Positions 50,529 through 62,900 of a DNA stretch of 64,000 bases are shown in pieces. The stretch spans positions 496,001-560,000 of the forward strand of contig NZ_VTTH01000001.1 in assembly GCF_008831265.1 (NCBI RefSeq), read 5' to 3'. Both the position numbers and the translations under genes were made by a program. This stretch comes from Lacisediminimonas profundi. Its GTDB lineage: Bacteria; Pseudomonadota; Gammaproteobacteria; Burkholderiales; Burkholderiaceae_D. The notes under the pieces are model-generated. The model ran no database searches. It was not told the DNA's origin and worked only from the letters and a program-made list of their open reading frames with translations. Within the stretch, counting starts at the first letter, position 1; the number at the start of each line of letters is the position of its first letter.

Positions 50529-51952
50529 CACGCTCCCTCCTTCCATCCTCCGCCCAACACCTTGTACAGGGTGACACGGTTGGCTTGTTCTGCCAATTGT
50601 GCGGCGATCAGGCCTTGTTGCGCAGCGTACATCGTGCGCTGGGCATCCAGCAAATTCAGGAAGCTGTCACGACCGAGTTCATAGCGGGCTTTTGACAGCG
50701 CGTGGGTCTGCGTGGCCGCAGCCACCAGGTCCTGTTGCGCCTGGCGCCGGTCGGCCAGGGTGGCGGTCAGCGCCAGCGCATCGGCCACTTCGCGGAACGC
50801 GACCTGTACCGACTGCTCGAAGCGGGCCAGCGCGATGTCGCGGTCAGCCTTTGCCACGCCGAGGTTGGCATCGAGACGGCCGCCAGTGAAAATCGGCAGG
50901 TTAAGTTGCGGCACGAAACTCCACAGGCTGCTGCCGCTGCCGAACAAGCCCGACAAATCCGTGCTGGCGGTGCCGATGCTGCCGGTCAGCGAGATAGAGG
51001 GAAAGTAGGCTGCGCGGGCGGCGCCGATGTTGGCATTGCGCGAGCGCAGCAGGTTTTCTGCCTGCAGCACGTCGGGGCGGCGCAGCAAGACCTGCGACGG
51101 CAATTGCGCCGGCAAGGCCCCCAAGCCGCTGACCGCGATGTCGAAGCCTTTCGGCAGCAGGGCGCTGTCGACTTGCGCGCCCACCAGCAGGTTCAGCGCA
51201 TTGATGCCGGCGGCCACCAGTCCGGCATAGCGGGCCACATCGGCACGGGCGGTCTCGACCGTGGTGCGGGCCTGGCTGCGGTCCAGTCCGGACACGGCGC
51301 CCAGGTCGTGCCGCTTGACGATCAGGTCGTAGGCTCTTTGCTGGCTGTCCAGCGTGGCTTGCGCGATGCGCTGCGATTCGAGGTCGGAAGCGAGCGTCAG
51401 GTACACCCGGGCCACTTCGGCGACCAGGCTCAGCTGTGTGCTGCGCTGCCCCTGTTCCTGCGCGAAGAATTGCTGCAGTGCCGCCTGGCTCAGGCTTTGC
51501 ACGCGGCCGAACAGGTCGAGCTCGAATGCGGTCACGCCGACCGAAGCACTGTAGCGGCTGCCGGGGGTGAGGGCGGCATCGCCGCCGCTGCGGCTGAGCG
51601 CGGCGTTGGCGCCGACCGTGGGGAAGCGGTCGGCACGCTGGATCTGGTACGAGGCGCGCGCCCGCTCGACATTCAGCACGGCGACCCGCAGGTCGCGGTT
51701 GTTGGCCAGCGCGCGGGCAATCAGTTCCTTCAGGTTCGGATCGACGAAGAAATCGCGCCAGCCGATGTCCGCGACTTCGCGCGGGTCGGTGGTGGTGCCG
51801 GACGGCGTCGCCGGGCCGGTGCGGGCAGCGGTTGCCGGAATCGGCCACTCGGCCGGGATCGCCGGATTGGCCACCGGAAGCGCCGGCTCCAGCGTGGTAC
51901 AGCCTGACACGATTGCCGCCAGTGTCAGGGTGGCGATCAGGGTTTTAGTCAT
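50528..51952 (-). CDS. Outer-membrane efflux lipoprotein, OprM/NodT family
   Basis: A 474-residue TolC-like channel. The lipoprotein signal ends in VSGC (Cys18). Two OEP repeats with long helices follow ([21 protein letters not shown], and [34 protein letters not shown]). It completes the tripartite pump with the two genes upstream and overlaps the RND gene by eight bases. The ATG at 51952 is the family start. Confidence 0.93.
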   Translation of the reverse strand: MTKTLIATLTLAAIVSGCTTLEPALPVANPAIPAEWPIPATAARTGPATPSGTTTDPREVADIGWRDFFVDPNLKELIARALANNRDLRVAVLNVERARASYQIQRADRFPTVGANAALSRSGGDAALTPGSRYSASVGVTAFELDLFGRVQSLSQAALQQFFAQEQGQRSTQLSLVAEVARVYLTLASDLESQRIAQATLDSQQRAYDLIVKRHDLGAVSGLDRSQARTTVETARADVARYAGLVAAGINALNLLVGAQVDSALLPKGFDIAVSGLGALPAQLPSQVLLRRPDVLQAENLLRSRNANIGAARAAYFPSISLTGSIGTASTDLSGLFGSGSSLWSFVPQLNLPIFTGGRLDANLGVAKADRDIALARFEQSVQVAFREVADALALTATLADRRQAQQDLVAAATQTHALSKARYELGRDSFLNLLDAQRTMYAAQQGLIAAQLAEQANRVTLYKVLGGGWKEGA

Positions 51953-54900
51953 GGGCTTGCGCTCCTGCTGCAGAAGTGGCGGATGCAGCCAGCGGTGCAA
52001 CCGGCTTGCGGCGGAAGAACAGCCGCTCGATCACCACAAAGAACAATGGAATGAAGAAGATGCCGAGCAGGGTGCCGAGCAGCATGCCGCCCAGCACGCC
52101 GGTGCCGATCGCGCGTTGCGCACCCGAGCCGGCGCCGGTGGCGATCGCCAGCGGCAGCACACCCAGTCCGAAAGCCAGCGAGGTCATCAGGATCGGACGC
52201 AGGCGGTCGCGCACCGCCGCCATGGTGGCCTCGACCAGCGCCATGCCGCCTTCGAGGTTGGCCTTGGCGAACTCGACGATCAGGATCGCGTTCTTGCTGG
52301 TCAGCCCGACCGTGGTCAGCATCGCCACCTGGAAGTAGACGTCGCGTTGCATGCCGAGCAGCCATGCGCCCAGCACGGTGCCGAGGATACCCAGCGGCGC
52401 CACCAGCAGCACTGCCGTCGGGATGGTCCAGCTTTCGTACATGGCGGCCAGGCACAGGAACACGATCAGCAGCGACAGCGAGTACAGCAGCGGCGTTTGC
52501 GAGCCGGCCTGCCGTTCCTGGTAAGACAGCCCGGTCCATTCGATGCCGACGCCGGTTGGCAATGTGCTGACCAGGCGTTCGACTTCGACCATGGCATCAC
52601 CCGAACTGACGCCGGGCGCCGATTCGCCGTTAATCTCCATCGCCGCCACGCCGTTGTAGCGCTCCAGGCGCGGCGAACCATAGTCCCAATGCGAAGTGGC
52701 AAAGGCGGTGAACGGCACCATCTGGCCCTGGCCGTTGCGTACCGACCATTGATTCAGGTTCTCCGGCACCATGCGGAACGGCGCATCGGCCTGGAGGAAC
52801 ACGCGCTTGACGCGGCCACGATCGATGAAGTCGTCGATGTACTGGCCGCCCCATGCGGTCGACAGGGTGGCATTGATGCTGGCGGTCGACAGACCGAGCG
52901 CGCTTGCTTTCCTGGTATCGACGTCAAGGCGGAACTGCGGCGTGTCGTTCTGACCGTTGGGGCGCACATTGGCCAGCAGCTTGCTTTTTGCGGCGGCGCC
53001 CAGGAACTGGTTGCGCGCCTGGGTCAGCACATCGTGGCCAAGGTTGGCATTGTCTTTCAGGTAGAACACGAAGCCGGCCGCGGTGCCCAGTTCCGGCATG
53101 GCCGGCGGCGCAAACGCGAACGCCAGCGCATCCTTGATCTGGCTGAACGCGCCCATGGCCCGGCCGGCAACTGCATTGATGGCCGATTCAGGCGCGGTGC
53201 GCTCGCTCCAGTCCTTCAGCTTGACGAATGCCATGCCATTGTTCTGGCCGGAGCCGCCGAAGCTGAAACCCTGCACGCTGAAAATCGATTCCACTGCGCT
53301 CTTTTCATTTTGCAGGAAATGGTTCTCCATCTTTTCGATGGTCTGCATGGTGCGTTCCTGAGTGGCGCCGACCGGCGCCTGCACCATGGAGAACAGCACG
53401 CCCTGGTCTTCCGCCGGCAGGAATGAACTGGGCAGGCGAACGAACAGCAGCAGCATCACCACCACCAGTGCCAGGAAAATCGCCATGAAGCGCTTGCTGC
53501 GGGTGACGATGCCGTACACCCCGCGCTGGTACTTCTTGCTGCCGCGGTTGAAGTTGCGGTTGAACCAGCCGAAGAAGCCCTTGTCGGCGATCTGGTGGCC
53601 CTTGGCGACCGGCTTGAGCAAGGTCGCGCACAAGGCCGGCGTCAGCACGATCGCCACCAGCACCGACAAGCTCATCGCCGACACGATCGTTGCCGAGAAC
53701 TGGCGGTAGATGACGCCGGTGGAGCCGGACATGAAGGCCATCGGCACGAACACCGCCGACAGCACCAGGCCGATGCCGACCAGCGCGCCGGTGATCTGGT
53801 CCATCGACTTTCGGGTTGCTTCCAGTGGCGACAAGCCTTCCTCGCTCATCAGGCGCTCGACGTTCTCCACCACCACGATCGCATCGTCCACCAGCAGGCC
53901 AATCGCCAGCACCATGGCAAACATGGTCAGCATGTTGATCGAGAAACCGAACGCCGACAGCACGCCGAAGGTGCCCAGCAGCACCACCGGCACGGCGATG
54001 GTCGGGATCAGCGTGGCGCGGAAGTTTTGCAGGAACAGGTACATCACCAGGAACACCAGCCCGATCGCTTCCAGCAAGGTGGTGATCACCCCCTTGATCG
54101 AGACCTTGACGAACGGCGTCGTGTCGAACGGCGTGACCGCCTTCAGGCCGGCCGGAAAGCTCGGCTTGAGTTCTTCCAGCGCCTTGACCATGCCGCTGGC
54201 GGTGTCCAGCGCATTGGCTCCGGTAGCCAGCTGGACTGCGATGCCGGTAGCCGGTTTGCCGTTGTAACGGCTGATGAAGTTATAGTTCTCCGCGCCCATT
54301 TCCACCCGCGCAATATCGCCCAGGCTCAGCACCGAGCCGTCGGGATTGCTGCGCACGACAATCGCGCGGAACTGGTCCGGCGTCTGCAGCCGCGATTGCG
54401 CGGTGATGGTGGCATTGATCTGCTGCCCCGGGACCGACGGCGTGCCGCCGAGCTGGCCGACAGCGACCTGCGCGTTCTGCGCCTGGATTGCGGCAATCAC
54501 GTCGGCCGGCGCCAGGCGGTAAGTGTTGAGCTTGTTGGGGTCGAGCCAGATCCGCATCGCGTACTTGGCGCCGAACACCTGCAGCGTGCCGACACCCGGT
54601 ACCCTTGACAGGGGGTCGACCAGGTTGGACGTCACGTAATCCGCGATGTCATCCTTGTCCATGCTGCCGTCTTCGGAGACGAAGGCCACCACCATCAGGA
54701 AGCCGGTGCTGGACTTGGTCACGACCACGCCCTGCTTTTGCACCTCCTGCGGCAGCAAGGGCATTGCCAGTTGCAGCTTGTTTTGCACCTGCACCTGGGC
54801 CGTGTCCGGGTTGGTGCCGTTCTTGAAGGTCAGCTTGATCGACGCCTGGCCGCTGGCCTCGCTGGTCGACGAGAAATAAAGCAGGCCGTCGAGGCCCTTC

Positions 54901-55106
54901 ATGTTCTGCTCGACGATCTGCGTCACCGAATCCTCGACCACCTTGGCCGATGCGCCAGGATAGTTGGCCGTGATGGTGACGGTCGGCGGCGCGATGGTCG
55001 GGTACATCGAGATCGGCAAGGTCATGATGGCCAGTCCACCGGCCAGCATGATGATGATGGCGATGACCCACGCGAAGATCGGGCGATCGATAAAGAAACG
55101 TGCCAT
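51945..55106 (-). CDS. RND efflux pump, HAE1 (AcrB/MexB) family
   Basis: A 1053-residue inner-membrane proton/drug antiporter, the full length of AcrB. It opens [20 protein letters not shown]. The proton-relay Asp pair is in [16 protein letters not shown], and the relay Lys is in [13 protein letters not shown]. It has twelve expected helices in two halves with large periplasmic loops. The gene lies 12 bp after the adaptor gene and overlaps the channel gene. Hydrophobic drugs, solvents or aromatic acids are the likely cargo. It is not the metal (HME) type. Confidence 0.95.
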   Translation of the reverse strand: MARFFIDRPIFAWVIAIIIMLAGGLAIMTLPISMYPTIAPPTVTITANYPGASAKVVEDSVTQIVEQNMKGLDGLLYFSSTSEASGQASIKLTFKNGTNPDTAQVQVQNKLQLAMPLLPQEVQKQGVVVTKSSTGFLMVVAFVSEDGSMDKDDIADYVTSNLVDPLSRVPGVGTLQVFGAKYAMRIWLDPNKLNTYRLAPADVIAAIQAQNAQVAVGQLGGTPSVPGQQINATITAQSRLQTPDQFRAIVVRSNPDGSVLSLGDIARVEMGAENYNFISRYNGKPATGIAVQLATGANALDTASGMVKALEELKPSFPAGLKAVTPFDTTPFVKVSIKGVITTLLEAIGLVFLVMYLFLQNFRATLIPTIAVPVVLLGTFGVLSAFGFSINMLTMFAMVLAIGLLVDDAIVVVENVERLMSEEGLSPLEATRKSMDQITGALVGIGLVLSAVFVPMAFMSGSTGVIYRQFSATIVSAMSLSVLVAIVLTPALCATLLKPVAKGHQIADKGFFGWFNRNFNRGSKKYQRGVYGIVTRSKRFMAIFLALVVVMLLLFVRLPSSFLPAEDQGVLFSMVQAPVGATQERTMQTIEKMENHFLQNEKSAVESIFSVQGFSFGGSGQNNGMAFVKLKDWSERTAPESAINAVAGRAMGAFSQIKDALAFAFAPPAMPELGTAAGFVFYLKDNANLGHDVLTQARNQFLGAAAKSKLLANVRPNGQNDTPQFRLDVDTRKASALGLSTASINATLSTAWGGQYIDDFIDRGRVKRVFLQADAPFRMVPENLNQWSVRNGQGQMVPFTAFATSHWDYGSPRLERYNGVAAMEINGESAPGVSSGDAMVEVERLVSTLPTGVGIEWTGLSYQERQAGSQTPLLYSLSLLIVFLCLAAMYESWTIPTAVLLVAPLGILGTVLGAWLLGMQRDVYFQVAMLTTVGLTSKNAILIVEFAKANLEGGMALVEATMAAVRDRLRPILMTSLAFGLGVLPLAIATGAGSGAQRAIGTGVLGGMLLGTLLGIFFIPLFFVVIERLFFRRKPVAPLAASATSAAGAQAHD

Positions 55107-55118
55107 GAATATCTCCGC

Positions 55119-56432
<1,314 letters not shown>

Positions 56433-56519
56433 GGGAAACCTTGGAAGCGACAGGGCGGACGGTGAATTCAGTGGGGGTACGGTGATGCGGTACCACGGGA
56501 ACCAGCATGGTAGCACAAA

Positions 56520-56537
56520 AGAATGAACGTTCATTCT
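56520..56537. promoter_or_regulatory. TetR-type operator upstream of the efflux operon
   Basis: AGAATGAAC and GTTCATTCT form a perfect 18-bp palindrome, 88 bp before the adaptor start codon. Such a site directly upstream of an RND operon ending in its own TetR gene is the usual repressor arrangement. The remaining gap (56433-56807) shows no other gene. Confidence 0.75.
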
Positions 56538-56807
56538 CAGTAACTTTCTGGCAATTACTGGTGGCAAGCGGAGCCGAGGCGAGCTTGCAAACATGATATT
56601 TCCACATTTCGCTTGTGTGCGTGCAAGACAGCATGCGCAGCAGGACCGGGAGGGGCGCGGCAATGCTTCATAATGGCGCCATTCAGGCCCGCCATCGGCG
56701 CCCTTGTCGAGCCCGAACCGTCGACCTGCGCTTGAGCCGACCCTGAGCCGAACCCGGCCGCCGCGCAATGCCATGGCACCCGTACCCGATTCGCCCAAGG
56801 AGCAAAC

Positions 56808-57860
56808 TTGACCCTCTACACGAAGACCTTCGTGATCGCCGTCGCTGCACTGTGCGGATTTGCCCTGTACGGCATATTGACGCCGTTCTGGGGCCCGCTG
56901 GCGTGGGGCATCAGCCTGGCCTTCCTGCTCGCCCCATTGCATCGCAGGCTGACGCGCAAGCTGAACGGGCGCGCCAACGCCTCGGCCGGCATCCTCACCG
57001 CGCTCGTGCCAGTCCTGCTGGCCGGGCCGCTGCTCGGGCTGGGCGCAGTATTTGCCAGGCAGGTCGCTGATGTGGCCGCGCGCCTGCAAAAGAATCCGCC
57101 GAGCCTGAACACCAGCCTGCTCGAGAAACTGGAGGAGAACCCCATACTCGGCAGCCTCTCCAGATGGCTGCGCCATAACATCGCCGCCACCACCGAACAG
57201 ATCGAAGGCTGGATGGTCACCGGCGCCGAGAAGCTGATGCAGTCGCTGGCGACCAAGGGCGGCGACTTCGTCCTGGGAGCGCTGGATACGGTGATCCACT
57301 TCTTCCTGATGCTGTTCCTGCTGTTCTTCCTGCTGCGCGACGGCCAGGACATGCTCGACCGCGGCGTGCGCCTGGTACCGATGGATCGAGAGCGCAAGAA
57401 TGAGTTGCTCAAGCTGATTGCCGGCACCACCCGCGCCGTCGTGTTCGGCGAGATCCTGACCGCCCTCGCCCAGGGAGCGCTGGTCGGGATCGGCTTCCAG
57501 ATAGCCGGGGTACCTTCGGCCGTCCTGTTCGGTGTGCTGGCTGCCGCGCTGGCGCTGCTGCCGATGGGCGGAGCGGCCATCGTCTGGTTACCGGCCACCA
57601 TTTACCTGGCCTTCACATCGGAATGGGGCTGGGCCTTGTTCATGCTGGCTTGGGGCACTGGCGTTTCGGTCATCGACAACGTGATGCGGCCCTTGCTGGT
57701 GGCAAGCCAGGCGCCGGTATCGACGCTGGCCGTGTTTGTCGGCGTCGTCGGCGGCATCTCCGCGTTCGGCATGGTCGGCGTGATCATCGGCCCGGTGGTG
57801 CTGACCGTCATCATCGCGCTGCTGGGTTACCTCGACGAGTCGCTGACGCGCCGCAGCTGA
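56808..57860 (+). CDS. AI-2E/PerM-family transporter
   Basis: A 350-residue membrane protein of the AI-2E exporter-like (PerM/YdiK) family with about eight hydrophobic segments. Examples are FFLMLFLLFFLLRDG in the middle and GGISAFGMVGVIIGPVVLTVIIALL at the end. The start is a TTG at 56808, supported by AAGGAGCAAAC directly before it. Despite the family name, relatives include Na+/H+ antiporters and exporters of unknown cargo. It stands alone between the efflux operon and infA. Confidence 0.88.
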   Translation: MTLYTKTFVIAVAALCGFALYGILTPFWGPLAWGISLAFLLAPLHRRLTRKLNGRANASAGILTALVPVLLAGPLLGLGAVFARQVADVAARLQKNPPSLNTSLLEKLEENPILGSLSRWLRHNIAATTEQIEGWMVTGAEKLMQSLATKGGDFVLGALDTVIHFFLMLFLLFFLLRDGQDMLDRGVRLVPMDRERKNELLKLIAGTTRAVVFGEILTALAQGALVGIGFQIAGVPSAVLFGVLAAALALLPMGGAAIVWLPATIYLAFTSEWGWALFMLAWGTGVSVIDNVMRPLLVASQAPVSTLAVFVGVVGGISAFGMVGVIIGPVVLTVIIALLGYLDESLTRRS

Positions 57861-57896
57861 CCGGTGCCGGTGGCTTGAGGGAGGTTTCCGCCCAAG

Positions 57897-57927
57897 CAAA
57901 AAAAATGCCCCGTTCGCACGGGGCATT
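57897..57927 (-). terminator. Terminator of infA
   Basis: Read on the minus strand, AATGCCCCGT-GCGA-ACGGGGCATT runs into eight or more T residues, 60 bases after the infA stop codon. It is a classic Rho-independent terminator that can also stop the convergent permease transcript. Confidence 0.88.
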
Positions 57928-57986
57928 CTGTTGCCAACTCTGGGCAGGCTGTCTGCACAGCCTGCCTGGCGAGCAATTTCCTCAGG

Positions 57987-58250
57987 TCAGAAACGACGGC
58001 GACGGACTCCGCCAGTCGATGGACCCTTGCTGTCCAGATGGCGGAAAGTGATCCGGCCCTTGGTCAAATCGTAAGGCGACAATTCCAGCGACACGCGATC
58101 GCCAGCCAGGATGCGGATGTTATGACGGCGCATCTTTCCGGCGGTGTAAGCGATCAGGACGTGCCCGTTTTCCAGGCTGACGCGAAAACGCGAGTCCGGC
58201 AGTATCTCGGTGACCAGGCCACCCATTTCAATCAGTTCTTCTTTCGACAT
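57987..58250 (-). CDS. infA: Translation initiation factor IF-1
   Basis: An 87-residue OB-fold protein that binds the ribosomal A site during initiation. It begins [22 protein letters not shown] and contains [24 protein letters not shown], both diagnostic. The classical protein is 72 residues; the ~15 extra C-terminal residues ending GGVRRRRF mark the longer second IF-1 type found in Burkholderiales. It is a lone gene with its own terminator. Confidence 0.94.
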   Translation of the reverse strand: MSKEELIEMGGLVTEILPDSRFRVSLENGHVLIAYTAGKMRRHNIRILAGDRVSLELSPYDLTKGRITFRHLDSKGPSTGGVRRRRF

Positions 58251-58487
58251 GTATTCTCCAGTTTTGGCGCCGCGCGGATCGCGCCCGGCACGGGCAGATG
58301 CAATCGGATTCCGGAAAACCGGAACAGTGCAAGCAATTGCTGCAGCGGCAGCAGTGAGTAGGCTCTGCGAAGCGCCGCTGACTGGCGAGCAGAGAGAGTC
58401 GTGATGGGCGCTGTTGCGCCCGGCGACGAGATGGGAGTTCGCCGACAGCCGGCATTATACCTTCTCGCTGCAGGTAGTGCTGATATA

Positions 58488-58680
58488 TGGGGTCAGACTC
58501 GATTTAACCACGCGTTTCGGCTACCTGTGCGCGAAAAGTCAAGACCAGCCCCCTACACGAATCAAGATGGGGTCAGACTCGACAAATATAAGGGGGCAGA
58601 CTCGATTTAACCGCGAGTTTTTTTGGGGTCAGACTCGATTTAACCGCGTGTTCTGGCTACTTGTGCGGGATAGGTCAAGA
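58488..58680. repeat. REP-like GGGGTCAGACTC repeat array
   Basis: In the gap 58251-58674, the word GGGGTCAGACTCGATTTAAC recurs: at 58489 (full), 58569 (shorter), 58594 (GGGGCAGACTC form) and 58625 (full). The first and last copies continue for ~58 bp with a shared CGGCTAC.TGTGCG.GA and GTCAAGACC. The end of the last copy overlaps the 3' end of the WYL gene and supplies its stop codon. I recall such words as dispersed REP-like elements in Proteobacteria; no associated transposase lies here. Confidence 0.75.
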
Positions 58681-59688
58681 CCTGACTCCGGTTGGGCCTT
58701 CGTAGCGTTCCAGCGCTGCGCAAAGCTGCTTGCGCATTTCGTCGCGCAGTTTCGCCGGCGCTACCACTTCGACGTCGGGACCAAAGGCCAGCAGCCACCA
58801 GCGCAGCCGGCGCGTCAGTTGCACGCTTGCCACCACCCGCACTTCGCCGGGGCCGGTGTCGGTGATGACCTGGTCTTCGCTCAGTTTTGTTTCCTTCAGA
58901 TGCTCGCCGGCGTAGTTCGACATCCGGATCGTCAGCTTGACGGCCTTGCCGTATTCGCCGAAGCCCAGCCCGCCCTGGGCAATGTAATGGTCCAGGTCAA
59001 AGCCCGGCGGCGTCACGACTTCCTGTTCCAGCACCTTGGCCTTGCGGATCCGGTGCAGCGCAATCAAGCGAATGTCGGGATAGCCGTCATAGTTGACCAC
59101 GGCGTAGAAAATCTGCCCGTGCTGCACCAGCCCCAGCGGATGAACGGTCCGCTCATCCGCCTCCGGCGAGCGGTAGCGAATCTGCAGGCAGCGGTTCTGC
59201 ATCAGGGCCGCATGGACCTCGCGCAGCACCTCGGCGGAGGCGGAAGCCGGCAGCAAGGGCTGGCCCGGCTCCACGCAGCGCACCTTGCGCAACCAGTTGC
59301 GCGCCAGCGAGGGGCCCACTTCGCGATTGACCTGCTCGCGGGCGGCGATGAAGTAAGGCTGCAGTTGTTCCCCGATCCCGCTGGGCAGCAGGTTGGAACT
59401 GAATTTTTCCAGCAACTGGAAGGCGAATGCCTCCGACAGGCTCAGCCCCGGCAGGTTCCAGACCGGCGCGGTCTTGCTCCAGTACCAGCCGTGCGGCTTG
59501 CTCTCGTCGTCGCACAGGATGGGAACCATGGCCGACAGCGCCTGCAGGTCCCTTTGCACGGTGCGTTCGGTGGTGTCGTAGCCCAGATCCGCCAGGCGGC
59601 GGTGCAACTGCTGCGGCGAGATTTTTCCTTGCCGCGGCACGTGGCGAAGCATTTCTATCTGCCGCATCAGTGCGTCTGCCAATGCCAC
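58675..59688 (-). CDS. WYL-domain transcriptional regulator
   Basis: A 337-residue regulator: an N-terminal HTH (RQGKISPQQLHRRLADLGYDTTERTVQRDLQAL), the WYL ligand domain (LQIRYRSPEADERTVHPLGLVQHGQIFYAVVNYDG), and a C-terminal WCX region. WYL proteins often respond to nucleic acids or damage. The start is a GTG at 59688 or, better spaced from GAGGGG, a TTG at 59682. The last residues (VRS) and the stop are contributed by the REP-like repeat. It is divergent from recC. Confidence 0.88.
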   Translation of the reverse strand: MALADALMRQIEMLRHVPRQGKISPQQLHRRLADLGYDTTERTVQRDLQALSAMVPILCDDESKPHGWYWSKTAPVWNLPGLSLSEAFAFQLLEKFSSNLLPSGIGEQLQPYFIAAREQVNREVGPSLARNWLRKVRCVEPGQPLLPASASAEVLREVHAALMQNRCLQIRYRSPEADERTVHPLGLVQHGQIFYAVVNYDGYPDIRLIALHRIRKAKVLEQEVVTPPGFDLDHYIAQGGLGFGEYGKAVKLTIRMSNYAGEHLKETKLSEDQVITDTGPGEVRVVASVQLTRRLRWWLLAFGPDVEVVAPAKLRDEMRKQLCAALERYEGPTGVRS

Positions 59689-59820
59689 TCCCCTCTGTCA
59701 TTATTCTTGTGACGGGTACTGGCGCAGGAAAATTTTCAGCGCTGCGCGTGCCCGATCGATATGGTGCTTACCGTATCATGGCAAGCTTGGGCTGTCGATT
59801 CCGTTGCGTGCTCCTGTGCT

Positions 59821-59840
59821 CGCAACGGGATCTCGTTGCG
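59821..59840. promoter_or_regulatory. Inverted repeat between the WYL gene and recC
   Basis: CGCAACG and CGTTGCG mirror each other across six bases, 93 bp before the recC start codon and 133 bp from the WYL start. It is a possible operator for the WYL protein. No LexA-type CTGT-N8-ACAG site is seen here. Confidence 0.4.
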
Positions 59841-59932
59841 ACACGGCTCGTCGCAGCATCGGGCAATACTGCAGCATCGCCAGTCCACCGCCGACCCACC
59901 GCCACCATCAGAACCCAGCGCCGCCAAACCGA

Positions 59933-62900
59933 ATGCTCAATATAGTCAGTTCGAACCGCACCGAAGCCCTGCTGGCCCTGCTGGTCGCCCGGCTGCGAAC
60001 CGCCGACAGCGCCGGCCCTTTTGCTTCCTGGCAGATCGTGGTGCCCAGCATCGCCATGCGCACGCTGCTGCAGAACCAGATCGCAGCGCACATGGGGATC
60101 TGCGCCAACGTCGAGTTTTCTTTTCTGGCCCAGTGGCTGTGGACCCAGGTGGCGCGGCTGACGCCGGTCAGCGAGGAGTCGCCGCTGGCGGCGGAGGCGA
60201 TGGTCTGGCGCATCCATGCAACGCTGGAAGACGAGTCCTTCGTGGCGGCCCATCCGCGCCTGTCCTCGTGGCTGGAAAAGGCCGACCCGGCCATGCGCTA
60301 CGACCTGTGCCAGCGGGTCGCGGCGCTGTTCGACAAGTACATGACCTACCGCACGGAATGGATGGAAGCCTGGATGGGCGGCCGTACCGTCAGCCTGGGG
60401 GAGGGCGGGGAGGGCGGGAAGGGTGAGGATGCAGACGAAGCCAGGGAGGACCAGCGCTGGCAGATGGCGCTCTGGCAGCGCATCGCCGCCGGCATGAATC
60501 TCCCGGGCCGGCACCCCTTCGTCGAGTTCCTTGAGCTGCTGAAACGCTATGACCAGCCAGCGCTGGAAGCGCTCGGCATGCCGGCGGAAATCCACGTCTT
60601 TGCGCTGCCGGCCATTCCGCCGATCTACCTGCGCATGCTGGAACGGCTGTCGGCCCACGTCGACATCCATCTCTATCTGATCAATCCCTGCCAGGAATAC
60701 TGGTTCGATATCGTCGATCCGAAGCGGCTCAGCTACCTGGCTGCCAAGGGCAAGGACCAGCATCTCGAAGTCGGCAACCGCTTGCTGGCAATGTGGGGAA
60801 AGCAAAGCAAGACCTTCCTCGAACTGTTGCTGCAGGATCCGGCGCCGGGCACCGATGAGGCCCTGTTCGTTCCGCCCGACGAGGTCACGCTGCTCGGCCA
60901 GTTGCAGGCCGCGGTGTTCGACATGCGCGAGATCGAGCCGGGCTCTGCTGCCGGCATGGAATGGGACGGCAGTATCGAATTCCACGCCTGTCACACGCTG
61001 TCGCGTGAACTGGAAGTGCTGCAGGACCGATTGCTTGCGCGCTTCAATCAAGAAGATGGCGAGGATGGCGCGGGCGGGGCAAACGCACCATCGCCATCGC
61101 AGGTGCTGGTGGTCGTCCCCGACCTGGAACAGGCGGCACCGTTGATCGATGCGGTGTTCGGCAGCGCTACCGGAGCGCGGCGCATTCCCTACCGCATCAC
61201 CGGACGTCCGGCCAGCAGCGCCAATCCGGTGGCCGGCGCATTGCTGGAACTGATTTCGATCGCCGGTTCGCGCTACTACGCCAGCGCAGTGTTCGGACTG
61301 CTGCAGAACTCCTTGATCGGCGCCCGCGCCGGCATCACGCCGTCCGGACTCGACGTCATCCTTGGCTGGCTGCCGGCCACGCAGACGCACTGGGGGCTGG
61401 ACGCCGGGCAGCGCGCGGACTTCAATGCGCCGCCATCCGACCGCCATACCTTCCGCGAAGGCCTGGCGCGCCTGTATCTGGGCTATGCCTTGCCGCCCTC
61501 AGCGGAAGAGCCGTTCGCGGGCCTGCTCGCGCCGTGCAATGTGGAAGGCGACGACAGCCGCATCCTGGCCAGTTTCGACTGGTTCCTGCGCAAGCTCGCC
61601 GCGATGGAAGAGCGCCTGGCCCAGCCCGCCAGTCCGGAACAGTGGCGCAGCATCCTGCTCGACATTGCCGACGACTTCCTCGACGTCGCCCCCGAGCAGC
61701 TGGGCGACCTGGCCGGCACCCGCGCCGCCATCGCTGCGCTCACCGCCAACATGAGCGCCGGCGGCACGACCACGCTGCCTTTTGCCGTGGTCCGTTCCGC
61801 GCTGAAGGACGCGCTGGACGAACCGACCCGCGGCGGCTCACCGACCGGCTCGGTCACGTTCAGCGCGCTGCCCAGCTTGCGCAATCTTCCGTATGACACG
61901 GTGTGCATGCTCGGCATGTGCGACGGCGCCTTCCCGGGCGTGAACCGGCCGGCCGAATTCGACCTGATGCGGCTGATGCAAAAGGCCGGAGACCGCGACA
62001 AGCGCGTGGAGGAACGCAATCTTTTCCTGGACCTGATGCTGGCTGCCAGGAAGACGCTGTACATCAGCTACACCGGCCGCAGCGTGCGCGACAACACGCC
62101 GCTGCCGCCGTCGGTGCTGGTATCCGACCTGCTCGACTATCTTGCCGAAGCCACGGCCGACGATCCGGATGACCGTGCCAGCCGCGCCGCCGCGCGCGCT
62201 GCATTGGTCCTTGAACACCCGCTGCAACCGTTTTCCGAAGCCTACTTCGATGGCCAGGGCGACCCGCGGCTGTTCAGCTTCCATGCCGAGTACTGCGATG
62301 CGCTGAAAGAGCGACGCGCCAGCCAGGAGCCGGCCGCAAGCGGGCAAGCGACGGCACTGGTGGCTGATGCAGCCCGTGCAGCCGAAGCAGCCGATGCAGC
62401 CGAAGCCGCCGAACCCGGTGACGTTGCCGAAAGCGACGACGATGAGCAAGTGGCGCAACAGCTGCCGGCATTTTTCGAGCACAGCCTGCCAGCACCGGGC
62501 GACGAGTGGCGCCGGGTATCGCCCGCGCAGCTGATCGAGTTTTTCAAGAACCCCTGCAAGTACCTGCTGCGGCGGCGCATGCGGCTGACATTGCCCGAGG
62601 ATGCGGCTGGCATCGACGACGACGAAGCCTTCCTGCCAGACCATCTGTCCGCGATCCGCCTGGCCCAGCGGCTGCTGCCGCACATGCTCGCCGGCATGCA
62701 GCCGCAACAAATCCGGGAGCTGGCCGTCGCCGGCCTTGAATATCCCGCCGGCCCGCTAGGCGCGCTGCTGATGGATTCGGAACTGGATTCGATGTCCGGC
62801 TTCGCCCAGGACCTGCAAGCGATGATGGGTGCGCCGCTGCTGCCTCCCGTTTCCAGCACCATCGCTTTCACCATCGAAGGCGAGCAGTGGCTGCTCGAAG

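Noticed and set aside
51945-55106. Heavy-metal RND pump (HME type)
   Set aside because: Its N-terminus, the DD proton-relay motif and overall sequence match the HAE1 drug-efflux group.
58488-58680. Insertion sequence
   Set aside because: The repeats lack a transposase gene, and I could not find target-site duplications.
59689-59932. LexA box upstream of recC
   Set aside because: No CTGT-N8-ACAG match is visible in this interval; only an unrelated inverted repeat is present.
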